DNA of 64,000 bases from Sipunculus nudus (Eukaryota > Annelida > Sipuncula > Golfingiida > Sipunculidae): NCBI GenBank assembly GCA_026874595.1, contig CM049317.1, forward strand, positions 45,656,401-45,720,400. The letters run 5' to 3'. This document shows positions 48,071 through 58,984 of this stretch, in pieces. Position numbers and translations under genes: made by a program. Numbering within the stretch: position 1 is the first letter of the stretch; the number at the start of each line of letters is the position of its first letter. The notes below the pieces were generated by a model that was given only the letters and a program-made list of their open reading frames with translations, did not search any database and was not told where the DNA came from.

Positions 48071-48244
48071 ACCGGAACGTTTTCGTCCAAGTCATCCAGA
48101 TTCAGACACACTTACACCAAATGTCGTCCTCAAAGAGATCTTTTGACGGTTACATTGTACAACCAAGACATTAACTATGAAAGACTATTTTACATCAGAA
48201 CTGACTGCTCGTCCAAAACCGTGCGTAGCACGGGTAATTGCTAG

Positions 48245-48755
48245 TATATCTAGTATTCCACAATTGTTGGGTAAAAATTGTATCTTCATTTTTAGCTTGT
48301 CCTGATGTTAATGGAATCCATAGTTCCAGGCAACGTTTATAGAAGTCTGGAAGTTCAATATCTTTGATTCCCGGGTCAAAGTTTCCACATATATTCTTCA
48401 TTCCACCAATCTTTTTCAAATATATTTAAGGAATGATTGTGTGTTTGCGATTATACCCACATATTAACTTTACGATCAACATAACTCTATGTGATTCTAC
48501 GATCGTTTCAAAATCTGGCACTTTTATACAATCGTTTTCATAATTAATAATCAACGTGCTATATTTAATTTTGGGTTTTCTCCCATTCCATATGAAATCC
48601 ACCGTACAGTCTTTTACTATTTTTATGTATTCTTTTGTCGGATCCAGTACATTTGTAACATATATAATTTTTGAAACACCCACTGCTTTTATTATTGTGC
48701 TCCGTGCATATATAGTCAATGACCTTTGCTTCCACAGATTAAATATTGTTTGCAT
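48245..48755 (-). pseudogene. LINE ORF2 post-RT region
   Basis: IFNLWKQRSLTIYARSTIIK, then VDFIWNGRKPKIKYSTLI: the conserved segment after the RT in L1/Tx1-like LINEs. The next segment (ELPDFYKRCLELW ... TQQLWN) stops being LINE exactly at the Helitron border. Confidence 0.82.
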
Positions 48756-49659
48756 CTCCTAAAAGTTTCTATGGAAATTCAGTGCATTTGACAGACGCTT
48801 ATTAAAAGTGTGATGGATCCCTAAAATTTTAAGTGCGTCTTCATTCAGGTCTTCCCATTTTAATTCATTTATTTTTATTATTACCCTGGTTGCTTATCCA
48901 TTTGTTGTGATTTAATTTGATATCTGAAATATCACCAAAAGTCTCGAGCACTGAGCTTAACGTAACAATTGACTCTATATCTTTAAGGAAAAAGGTTGTA
49001 TCGTCTGCAAAAATACATTAATTTCTTTTCCACTTATACTTATTTTGACTGATTGGATGTTGACTCATTTAATAAAAGACTCACCTTAAACGGAATTTTT
49101 TCAACACCATAAGCATGTAATTATGACATACTGAATCGAAAGAGGCTGCAAAATCTACAGTGAAAATTATATGTGGTTTGTTCTTTCTAATACAATAGTC
49201 TAATATATCACAAATGTAATGATTGGTGTCACAAATATGCCTTCCATGGACGAATGCTGTTTTGTCATCATTGATCAGATCAGGCAATACAGCTTTTAGA
49301 CGGTTAGCTAATATTTCACTGAGAATTTAACAATCAACATTCAGCAAACTAATTGGTTTCCATGAAGATATCAATCGATTGTCTCTCCCAGGGTTTTCTA
49401 ATAAGGTAACCAAAGCTTGCCTCTGACTAATTGCAAGTATTCCTTCATCAAAGCATATTTCGAAACATCTGACTAGGTCTTCCCCAATCAGGTCAAAAAA
49501 ATTTATGTAATTTTTTTTTGGTAAACCATCATTCCCGGCGGTTTCGTTATTTTTTATTTGTTTCAGTGCATTTAAAATCTCTACCTTAGTTATATCTCCC
49601 TCACAAATGGCAGCTTCATCTTCCGACATGTGGGGAGTGTTCAATTTTGATAAAAACAT
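48756..49659 (-). pseudogene. LINE reverse transcriptase, broken
   Basis: KNNETAGNDGLPKK, LISSWKPISLLNVDC (stop follows), FVHGRHI, TVDFAASFDSV (first catalytic Asp) and FADDTTFFLKD at about 48994-49011 (the catalytic DD). Motifs are in the correct order but spread over at least three frames. Confidence 0.88.
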
Positions 49660-50134
49660 CTAAACATTCTGTGCTAGTAACACTACTACCGCTTTCGTAT
49701 TTACATATGAAAAATCAATTTAATTCTTTCATTATTGACTTGTGGTCTGTTATTTCTTGTCCATTAACCAACAGTGTTCTTATAATGATTTCTTTCATTC
49801 CTTTTTTCTAAATTTAAAAAGCATTTTGTGTTGCGTTCTCCTTCTTCATACCAGATTACTCTAGATCTAATATTTGCACCTTCTATAATGTTTTCATAAT
49901 ATTTTTTCGATCCTCACGACCTTTATTAAATTTTTCTCTACTTTCTTTATTTATGATCGAAATATTATTTTTTGTATTTTCGACCTTTATCTCTAGATCT
50001 TTCATCCTTTGTCTCTCTGTTTTCCTTATATGTTTAGAAAAATAAATTGAGAATTTTTTGATTCATATATTCCCACCACAGTTTTTCATTTATTTTGTTT
50101 TTATAGTCTCCTTTCCAAGATTTTAATTTTTCTC

Positions 50135-50936
50135 TTAATATTGACTTATAATTTGCATTAGAAGGGATATGTTAAGCTTCCAATGTGATTGACCGTGTTT
50201 AGCATTATGAACAGATTTAATGTTACATATCACAGCTGCATCCGTCGCAACAGCATTTACAATATTAACTTCGCTTATTTGGCTGTTCAATTCACTGGAT
50301 AATAAAATAAAATCTAATCTTCGCTGCACGAATGGATTCATACTCCGCCAGGTAAAGTCTCGGGTAAAGGGTTTCCTAATTCTTAATATATTCATTAGAT
50401 CATGTGTTTTCATTATGGCTGAAACTGCATCGATAGATTTGAATTTCGGTCGATAGTTACAACCATCTGTATCAATATATGAAAAACAGAAATTAAAATC
50501 ACCACCCCAAATTATCCGACTCCCTGATTGTACAAACAAAGCATGGATTTTAGAAGCTAAGTTCTGAAAATATTTTACTTGTTCTTTTCTGTATTCTGAG
50601 CATATGTGTTAATAAATACAACGGGATTATCTTGAATTTATGCCTGCATGAATATGGTTCTACCATCATTATCTGTTTAAATTTTAATATCTGATATCGC
50701 TATATCATTGATACTCCGTTTGACTGATGTGTACCTTGAGAAAAAAAGCTTAAATCATGCCAGTCTTTACACCATATTCTCTTATCCTGTTTTAAACTGT
50801 GAACTTCTTGTAGAAATATACTGTTTCTTCCACCATGATGAAGTAGCCATTTAAAGATTTTGATTCTTTTCGTGTACTCACGTAATCCTCTTACATTCAG
50901 AGTCAAAACTGAAAAATCAACCTCTGTCATCAACAA
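50135..50936 (-). pseudogene. LINE apurinic-type endonuclease, broken
   Basis: FSVLTLNVRGLREYTKRIK and IFLQEVHSLK (catalytic Glu), then IIWGGDFNFCF (catalytic Asp-Asn) and FTWRSMNPFVQRRLDFILLS, the conserved blocks of the exonuclease-endonuclease-phosphatase fold. One break near 50560-50700 splits it. Confidence 0.87.
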
Positions 50937-51189
50937 GCTTAATTATCAAAAGGCTCGTTTGCATAATATTTGTTACTCCTTTCGGAAACGGTACGTTGAA
51001 AAATATCGAATAATATCTTGCATTTTGATATATTATATTGTATACATATTGGCGCTCAATAGAATGGATATTCACTAGAGCTTTTGTGAATGAGCCTAAA
51101 ACTTATAAATGAAGGGTGACTCAGCCCCGCTTTACTTGCGTTACTTGTAACCGTTACTAAGGTTACTTGCAAATGACATTGAGGCGGTA

Positions 51190-51832
51190 AAAGAATGACA
51201 GTTACCTCTTGCTGAAGGGCTACGCATGAAACAGTTTCTAGGTTCGTTGTCAAAGAAACTTTGTCCTCATTCTGCTGATGGTCCTGCTAAAGACTGTACT
51301 CTATTTGATTTACTTGCTGAGCTATCGAAAGACCCGCACGAGGCGCACTAACTCAAGACTGCACCGGGGACCTGCATAGAGCGCATGCTGTCACTGGTAT
51401 TGACCAGTCCGCAATTATGGACCCTCAGGTGTATTTGCTTGGTCACAAAGGACTAGGTGAGTCTTAACCTATATATGATATTGTGGACTTCGTTAATCTG
51501 GTTCCGCCTGTAAATGAGAACATTTATTAAATCATGAAAATGAAACTCAGTTGGTAATCAGAAGTGCTCCTCGTAGATCCAGGCTTGAATTAGTATCTGT
51601 TAAAGACTGTTGGTTTATGAACTTGGTAACGGAAGATGAAAATTTGAGTGAACTAAGTATTAAGGACTATATGTCCAACACTATTAAAGGATGTAAACTT
51701 TTTAAGAAATATCACCGGGTATCGCTTCTCCAGTACGACAGGGAGTACAGATATATGCAGTCGTTATGGGTTACGTTGAGGTACGGATACGCCTCTTTTT
51801 ATTTCATGTACATCTTGTATATAAGAGCTTAA
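51190..51832 (+). pseudogene. gag-like region of the DIRS-type element
   Basis: LPLAEGLRMKQFLGSLSKK in one frame, and after breaks LSIKDYMSNTIKGCKLF and VSLLQYDREYRYMQSLW near 51650-51770. These blocks recur in the first protein of DIRS-like elements. Confidence 0.65.
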
Positions 51833-52199
51833 AAAGGATACAGGATGAGAAGGTACAGCCCGGTAAACAGAATGTTGAATAGCAAGGGACAGATGTGCCG
51901 ATAATTCAACTGTCAGCGTAGATCTTAGTATTGGGAGACCTGCAAATACAATCATGTATGTAATATCCCAGGCTGCCACCAGGGGCACCCACTTTCACTT
52001 GCAAGAGATCCTGTGTCTAAAGACCCCGTAAATGGTGATTCGCGCCACTGACTGCACCAGACCCAACCACAAGTGCGGTCAGGCCTGTGTGTTGATGTGT
52101 GGTAACAGGAGCTTGAAAAGTATGTGAATCGGGAATTTCTTTTGGCGGGTAATGAACACGGGTTTCATATAATTTATAACGCGCGCATTTGCAGTGTGT

Positions 52200-53505
52200 T
52201 GAGTTAAAAATTCATAATTCGGCAACAGACCAAAAACTTAAACATTTGGTAGAAGAACTTATTATAAAAGAAATAAAGCTCGGCAATTACGTAGTAACTG
52301 AAGATAAACCAACAATTAAAAGTGCGTTAAGTGGTGTTCAAAAGTCATGCCAGCGTTAAGTGGTTCTCAAAAGTCATGCGGTGGTATCCGTGTGACACGT
52401 GTTTAAATGCTTTCGGCCCGCTACTTGAAAAGCAGACTTGCGTATCTGTAGATACAGCTTTCTCATTAATTAAGCTAGGGGCATACCTTGCCAAAATTGA
52501 CATAGAATCGGCTTATCGCAACGTTCCAATACATCCGTTAATTCAACGAGCGACTGGTCTTCGATGGACTTTGATAGTGTACAACACCTCTATTTCTACG
52601 ATATTTAGTTGCCGTTCGGTGGCAGGGCATCACCAACGATTTTCCATCGCATTTCTCAGGCCAGTAAACGTATAATTGAACGTAGAGGGTACACTCAAGT
52701 GGTGGCCTATCACGATGACTTTCTAGTTATCGGCGATACGTATCAGGATTGTATATCTTCTAAAATTATGCAAGATTTGATTATTTCCCTTGGGTTCCCT
52801 ATCAATGAAAAAACGTTAATCACACCTCTGGGAATTCATATTGATACTTCTTCATGTACCCTTTCATTGTCGCATAATAAGCTAGTAAATTTGCCTGAAA
52901 GACTGCGCCAGTGTCTTCAAAAGTAGGGTTTTAACAAAGCAACGGTTACAGTGTATTGCAGGTAAGATTAACTTTGCAGCCAAATGTGTACGTGGAGCAC
53001 GCACATTTCTACGACGCATACTGAATGGTATTACCTCATTACATCGGCCGCATCATAAGCTAAAACTTCAGGGAGCGGTAAGAAAAGATTTTATATGGTG
53101 GTTTGAGTTTGCTGAGCAATTTAACGGTGAGGCGGTTGCGCCGTTTTTCAAATCGCAGACTTTCACTACACAAATTGGTCAGTAGATTATCCAGAAATTG
53201 AAAAAATACCAATATTACAAAAAGGCAATGATCGCTGCTTTGGCTGTAATACGTTGAGGACACGCTTGCAGTAATAAAATTGCGCATTTGTATATGATAC
53301 TCAGTGCGCCGTGTCACTTATAAATTAGTGTGCTGCTAAAAGTGCTGTTCTTATGACTTTGTTACGACAACTGTTTTGGCATGCAGTCCTCCACAATGTT
53401 GTAGTCAAAGCGTTTTATGTGCCAGGTGGATCTCATGATTTACCGGATGCCGTATCTCGCTTCCAAGAACCGGGCCAAATGTTGCGTTTTGAGACTGTGG
53501 AATAA
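52200..53505 (+). pseudogene. DIRS-type reverse transcriptase and RNase H, broken
   Basis: LAKIDIESAYRNVPIHP (first catalytic block), then PFGGRASPTIFHRI, and the catalytic YHDDFLVIGD at about 52708. The thumb/connection (GKINFAAKCVRGARTFLRRI) and an RNase H end (AFYVPGGSHDLPDAVSRF near 53415-53465) follow. At least three frameshifts. Confidence 0.85.
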
Positions 53506-54570
53506 TGGGTTTTGAGCGCTGCACTTGTCAACTGTATTATTTTAATATGCTTCATCATATTTCAATTGCATCACTGTGTGTTATGTTTTTCACAGGTGTA
53601 TCGGTGGGGGAAATTAAGGGGGTTTTGGAATCCCTAGGGCGTAAATATAGAAGAGCCGTGTATGCCCGTAACCTCAAAGGCCAGTTACAGATGTCGGCTA
53701 AATACGTATTACAGGTTTTACGATACCATGGGGTACAGTCCAGTGCCAGTGAAGTGTGAACACTTGTATCGATATGTAGTTTATCTTTTGACATTTTTGA
53801 AAGTGCAGTCGATGAGGCAATATCTCAATGTTGTTAGGCTGTTGCATGTAGAGAATGGATTAGCAAATCCTTTGTTTGGCGACATATTTTTCACAGGTTT
53901 GATCAAAGAATTAAGAGGGTTATTATATATAGGGAATGAGATAAATACGTGTAGAAAGTTACCAATCACTACATTCGTTTTGCACAGCATCCTGCAGTAT
54001 TTAAATCTAGGTAATAATAGGGAACTTTTTTTTGACGGCTCGTCAAGTGCCTTTTATGGTATGTTGAGAAAGTCCAGTCTCTTCCCTAGAGGTAGTATTA
54101 ATCTTTGTCCATTTCAACTCAAGACTGCGTAGTTCATAAGTGGGGGATTGTTGTCTATTTTAAGACAATCTAAAACCAATCTGAACGTCCCCCTTATGCC
54201 TCCTTACCTTGGAACACGGATAAGGCGCCCAGCACCGCAAAATTATTAAAAAGCAGGCCCGCGGGGCGGGGCGGGTTGCGGGCCCCCGCAGCCCTCGGGG
54301 CGGGTTGAGACCCGCGCAGGGCTCTAGCTTCAAAATATTCTGGCAAAAGCGGGTCTCCCCATCCATAAATATAGTGGTAACTTTTTTCGTAGGGTATGGG
54401 CAACATTGGCTCTAAAGAGTGGTGTTCCTGCCGAGTATCTCAAGGCGCAAGGAGACTGGACATTTCTCTCATCTCTGGATTATTTATATACAACTGACCA
54501 GAAAGAAAGGGCATTTTATAATAAATACATGTGTTTTGGGAGATATTTTGGGTGTTTTTCATTTGTTCTT
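53505..54570 (+). pseudogene. tyrosine recombinase of the DIRS-type element, broken
   Basis: The N-terminal part is at 53662-54132 (RYHGVQ/RFYDTMGYSPVPV, then a helical region with FFTGLIKELRGL). The catalytic C-terminal part (54380-54540) reads FFRRVWATLALKSGVPAEYL, then KAQGDW and a following SLDYLY Tyr. The R...G-D-W...Y spacing is that of tyrosine recombinases. A stop at 54130 and a G+C-rich block (54256-54345) interrupt it. Confidence 0.78.
54256..54345. other. G+C-rich hairpin block inside the recombinase
   Basis: Nearly all bases of the core are G or C, in a window that is otherwise A+T-rich. It contains the perfect hairpin GCGGGT-TGAG-ACCCGC and a second, imperfect one around GGGTTGCGGG/CCCGCAGCCC. 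Confidence 0.7.
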
Positions 54571-54664
54571 GCACACGTTTATAATTTGAAGTTAATTGTT
54601 GGTAATAAAAATCAAGGGTATCTCAGAGCTTGGGTTCTGTCATTTATGTATTTAATTGGACAGT

Positions 54665-54877
54665 AAATGTTTGTTTATTGTTGTTTAAATCATTAGTGAG
54701 GGCTCTCCTGTGCAACTGCCTCCGCCTCGTAAAGCTTGAGCGGAGACCGCTATGTTACATAATCACTAGCCGGTCTCTGAAGTTTCCGCTCACGTCAAGT
54801 CATTTGGTATTTTGCATGTGCCTCCTGCAAGACTCTCAAATCTCGCTTAAGTATTTTTATCATTTCTTATCATGGGT
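54665..54877 (+). repeat. right terminal repeat of the DIRS-type element
   Basis: Direct copy of 44348-44556 with scattered changes. It ends at 'atgggt', the same point as the left copy. Confidence 0.8.
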
Positions 54878-56870
54878 TAATTTACATCCCAAGTTGATAA
54901 TGTTTTACCATTCTTTGGTCTGTTATATATATATGCATTATTCTGACACGTTCTTTAAAGATTATGTTATAGTTTTTTTTTTAATATCGAAGCAAATTAT
55001 TTTTTTTATCTACATGCTTGGACATTCAACATACTGGGACGAAAGGCAATACCAGAATCACCAGGTTTAAAATAGGATTTTAACACACTAGTCGACATAT
55101 TGTGGTATAGATACCATGTACCTTCTGATTGCCTCAGCAGCCTGGTCGATGCTAAAATCATCAGACGGAAAGAAACCCACGTTTACCACCTCAATCCGGC
55201 ATGGATTTATTGTCAATAGATCTTAGTGGTTTGGTGAGTAGACCCAGTTTCCCCGGACTAGAGGATTACAGTTTTGATCATGCCCTGTCAGGATCAATCT
55301 AAAGTGGATTTCCTCTTTAGAATATGTATGTTATCTGACATGTTATGGCCTGACGTATGTTTTACACGATTTGTGGCCTTCATTCTCTTGGTGGACACGG
55401 AAAGGGAGAGTTCATGGACAATGCAGAGTAGCTACCGGTATATCCGTATATTCCCATATCATCATATCAAAAGAACATGGGAGCCAAAAGAGCTATAACG
55501 CAAGTCATATTGATACTATATAGACATTTATAACTGTTGGTTATGATTATGGGGCTTTCATATTAATGTATTGCTACTCGATAAATATAAAGATTTTTAA
55601 ACAAATGTTAGTGATGTGCAAACATGTTTGTATGACTATAAGGCTTTCCAATAGGTATTTTTGATACTATATAAACATATCTTAAATTTAAGTTATTGGT
55701 ACTATGTAAACATATATGACAAAGGGATTTTAAAGAAATGTTTTTGGTATTATGTAAACATGTATGACTATGTGACCTTCAAACAAATGTTTCTGACACT
55801 ATATAAACATGTATGACTTTCCAATAAGTATTACTGATACCATGTAAACATATTTTGAATATAGGTTATTGGTACTATATAAACATGTATGACTACGGTG
55901 CATTAGAACAAATATTTATGATATGATATAGTCATATATGTCCAAGGTTTAAAAATATTATTGATTGTATGAAACGGCATTATCGAGAACGGCGCCTCTT
56001 TTCTTTAAATTTTGTAGACCGATGCGCTTAAATGTTAACGCGACAAATGTTTAACTGGTTTTCAACTGTACCATTTTTTTTTCGTTTGTTTGAACAGCTA
56101 GAAAGGTTTCAGGATATAGATTCAGAGTTGAGTTATTGTAGATTTTGTCTTTGTTATATGAAATTTCCTGACAGCGTATTTTATGTGTACCGTCATCTCT
56201 TCCAATCAGCAATTCGCCTAATGGAAATTTCGTTTATTTAAAAGTAAACTCGCAACCCAAAACATTTCTTGAAAACGACAAAAATATCGTGATATTTGAT
56301 GAGTGCAGTTTTCGTCTATTGGCATTAAATATGTATTGTGTTTCATAATTCCAAGCTAAATTGGTGTTTTAGCCAATAAACAAAGTATTAATTATCAACG
56401 TGACAAATATTAGCGGATCGCGATTCATGTATCAATTATACAGGAGCGGCAAACAAAGGCTATTACGTATACATATACTGATGTCAATACTGTCTTTTGC
56501 CAGATTATCTGGCAGACAGACTCCTGTCACATATATGACGGTCTTCATTTTGCGTCATACTCTTCCTGGCACATTGTCTGACAGACCGATGTGTCCACTG
56601 GACATACTAAACGGCCTCCCCAATGGCCTATATTAAACTCGCCTTGTGCGCACTAAAGATGTGGTCGTTACAGATGCCTAACGATAGCTATACTAGAGAG
56701 AGTCCGATATTTTGCATCACACTTTAATTTGGCCTCAGGGTTTTTCTTCAGACATTAAATTATTAACGGAATAATTGATATAATCTGTCTTTATGTTTGA
56801 AAGATCGTGGAACACTAAAAAGGTGAATATCGCGAAAATTTAACCCCGCAAATATGAAGCCAACCACAGT
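54878..56870. other. non-coding stretch
   Basis: No gene recognised. It contains the minisatellite at 55500-55950 and a 'cgcgaaaatttaaccccgcaaat' phrase near 56833, a dispersed repeat type also seen near 4725 and 34190. Confidence 0.5.
55500..55950. repeat. A+T-rich minisatellite, unit about 45-50 bp
   Basis: 'ggtactatgtaaacatgtat' with variants occurs at least six times (near 55666, 55699, 55748, 55797, 55841, 55872), often followed by 'gact' and 'ttcaaacaaatgttt'. Confidence 0.75.
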
Positions 56871-56872
56871 AA

Positions 56873-56874
<2 letters not shown>

Positions 56875-56941
<67 letters not shown>
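56875..56941. repeat. (TA)n microsatellite
   Basis: About 67 bp of nearly pure TA. Confidence 0.97.
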
Positions 56942-56989
56942 GTCTACATTCTACTCGTAAATTTCAAGTCACTTATGTAAAAAAATAAG

Positions 56990-58080
56990 AACGTTGGTTA
57001 CAAAACGGGCTGCAGATTAAAAATATGCCTCCGAGATAGAGAAGTGGAACAATTAATGTACGAGTAATATCAATTGTATTTGCTCGTCCAGTAGAACCCG
57101 AAACGTCCTTGCTGTGTGCCTCCATGCAGCCTTTTGTAAAATGACGATCCCTTGATTTATGTTTATTTAGTCATCCTCTCTCGCTGCTCTCACCAGGATA
57201 TTACTTTGCTGATAGTCAAGTGAAATAACATTGGAACACGCGCGGCACAAGGTTTTATGTTAAAACAGGCCTTGTGCTGATTATCTAAAAATTATCTCAG
57301 GGATGTGTGGGTTCAATGTTTACCATGATATTACTAAGCCTGACAATTAATGATATAATACCAGTTATCAGCCTGCAGCTGAACATATTTACTGTTAAAA
57401 TAACTGTAAAGTCTTCCTCATGAATCTAATCCTACACGGTCTAATGAAAATAACATGGGGTTTTGTGTAGGTAATGCACATGCAAATAAGTATTTCTTAT
57501 CTTGCATGAAAGCCTGTATCTTACTTGCTCAGAATGCTAAAGAACCAAAAATCGCCATCGTCAAAATTAAATATTATCTTTTATCTGTAAGAAGAATCTT
57601 GGAAATTAAAAGATATGCAATTCAACTTAATAATTAATTTAATAAACTGGAGTTGAACTGATAACGATTATGATAAATACATTTATCCATTTTATTGTCA
57701 AACAGCTCATTTATGTAACACCTCTGCGGCACTGATTCATATTTGAGTTAACTTTAAGAAAACATCATATGCCATCAATTCACGCTGATGGTTTTAAATT
57801 TTAATTTTATCTATTCCATTTTCACATAAATAAGATAAAATAGGGTAAAATGATTTGTGGATAACATTTTAGGGGAACATGACTTCGACAGGTATCGTAC
57901 CGTTTAGCCAGTTCTGGCAATGCATATATATTGCTAAATATTGCAAACGAAAGTCTACTACTGGTATACGTTTCAGTGAAATCATCAGATTGGCAATCTT
58001 TTGTTTTCAGATAAAGACAATCTAGATTGTGAGAAATACTCTCATGTGAAAAAATAAATGGGCACACGATGTTTGTTAGG
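56990..58080. other. 3' flank of lectin gene C, homologous to the 3' flank of gene A
   Basis: Matches 13530-16140 in pieces (for example 'gtatttgctc.tccagtagaa' and 'cgtttagccagttctggcaa' with its relative near 16150). It is shorter because the repeat arrays present near gene A are absent. Confidence 0.6.
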
Positions 58081-58718
58081 AGAAACCATAACCTATCGTT
58101 GACTGAAGGTGCTCACAACATATCCATTTGGCTTGAATACCATAAAATGTTATCCATTTATAAGAAGCTATACATAAAATATTAACTATAAATTCTTTAT
58201 TCAAACTTTCATTGAGGAAACGATAAATGAAACCGTGATACATAAAATATAATATAACAAATTAAATATGTGTACTCCTTGTCTGGCATAAGGTCGTCCT
58301 TCTAATTTATCCAAGTGACCCATATCGAGATATACATCACAGAATGATTACTGGTATAGGTTAGATAGCTATGTCTGTGTACTGTGCATGTCATGGTGTT
58401 CTTCACAGCTACATCCGTGCTATAAGTGATACAGCAGGAATCTCTTGAACCATCATGCTTTCACATTGTTTTGATTTTATTTTATTGGAATTATTTATTA
58501 TACTGCTTGCTCTGAGGCACTGGATTTAGTCACCCTTCTTCAGCCAATGCAAAGGCTTCCGCGTTCACCACGTTTCCGAGACAGCTTTCAGCTTCAGCGT
58601 TGGAAATAAATATTTAGCATAAACAGAGAATTCTCTACTAAAGGAAATTATTATCCGCCTCTCATTATGTGGCTATTGTTATTAGTAAACGTGCATTCAC
58701 TACTTGCAAGTTGACGTG

Positions 58719-58724
58719 TTTATT
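58719..58724 (-). promoter_or_regulatory. poly(A) signal of gene C (proposed)
   Basis: AATAAA on the minus strand, about 60 bases after the stop of exon 6; supports a transcript ending here with a short tail. Confidence 0.45.
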
Positions 58725-58784
58725 TTTACCTATTTTTTGTATACATACACACAAACATAACTTACATGTACAATAAAAGTTAAT

Positions 58785-58984
58785 TTAGTCGGGTTTAGAT
58801 ACAGTTGATGTTTTCGTCTCACCCTTGTGATAATAAACATTCCTGCCGCTGGTGTAGAGGACGTTCAGGCAAGCCGATGCAATGAGACAAAGAAAGGTAG
58901 GAATACAGATAACCGATAATAGGATAAACCACTTCCTGTTGCCGTCAGAAGTTTGTCCCACGCTCTTTGTTGTAACGGGATGGC
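58785..58984 (-). CDS. lectin gene C exon 6: transmembrane helix, short tail and stop
   Basis: Acceptor TCAAAG|GC. It encodes VTTKSVGQTSDGNRKW, helix FILLSVICIPTFLCLIASAC, then SGRNVYYHKGETKTSTVSK and a stop. The strong GTACGT donor of gene B is missing here because of a 3-base difference, so the exon reads through to its own stop. A GTGAGA inside the exon could still act as a donor. Confidence 0.75.

Larger units (their letters stand above)
45898..48244 (+). mobile_element. non-autonomous Helitron
   Basis: The left end is TC (45898-45899) followed by TATATATTAATAGCG. The right end is CTAG (48241-48244), preceded seven bases upstream by the hairpin CCGTGC-GTA-GCACGG (48219-48233). It sits between A and T of the host with no target duplication, as Helitrons do. 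Closing the two flanks restores the reading of the surrounding LINE across the junction, which confirms both ends to the base. There is no Rep/helicase frame. Open frames inside are chance. Confidence 0.88.
44790..50940 (-). mobile_element. LINE (L1/Tx1-like), inserted in the DIRS-type element and itself split by a Helitron
   Basis: In minus-strand order: endonuclease (50135-50936), reverse transcriptase (48756-49659), post-RT region (48245-48755 and on), then after the Helitron gap the C-terminal zinc region (45032-45897). A short TA tract at 44790-44806 may be the 3' tail. It begins at the endonuclease, so an ORF1 is absent or was lost by 5' truncation. Stops and frameshifts are frequent. 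Confidence 0.85.
44348..54877 (+). mobile_element. DIRS-type (tyrosine recombinase) retrotransposon, interrupted and inactivated
   Basis: Direct terminal repeats of about 210 bp bound a gag-like frame, a reverse transcriptase/RNase H with YHDD catalytic motif and a C-terminal tyrosine-recombinase domain; there is no integrase or aspartic protease. That gene set is specific to the DIRS order. Direct rather than inverted end repeats point to the PAT/Ngaro side of the order. The body is split by about 6 kb of LINE plus Helitron (about 44790-51000) and has many frame breaks. Confidence 0.8.

Noticed and set aside
51976-51990. CCACCAGGGGCACCC, weak CTCF-like motif in the DIRS-type element
   Set aside because: One base short in the G run and single copy; not enough to call.
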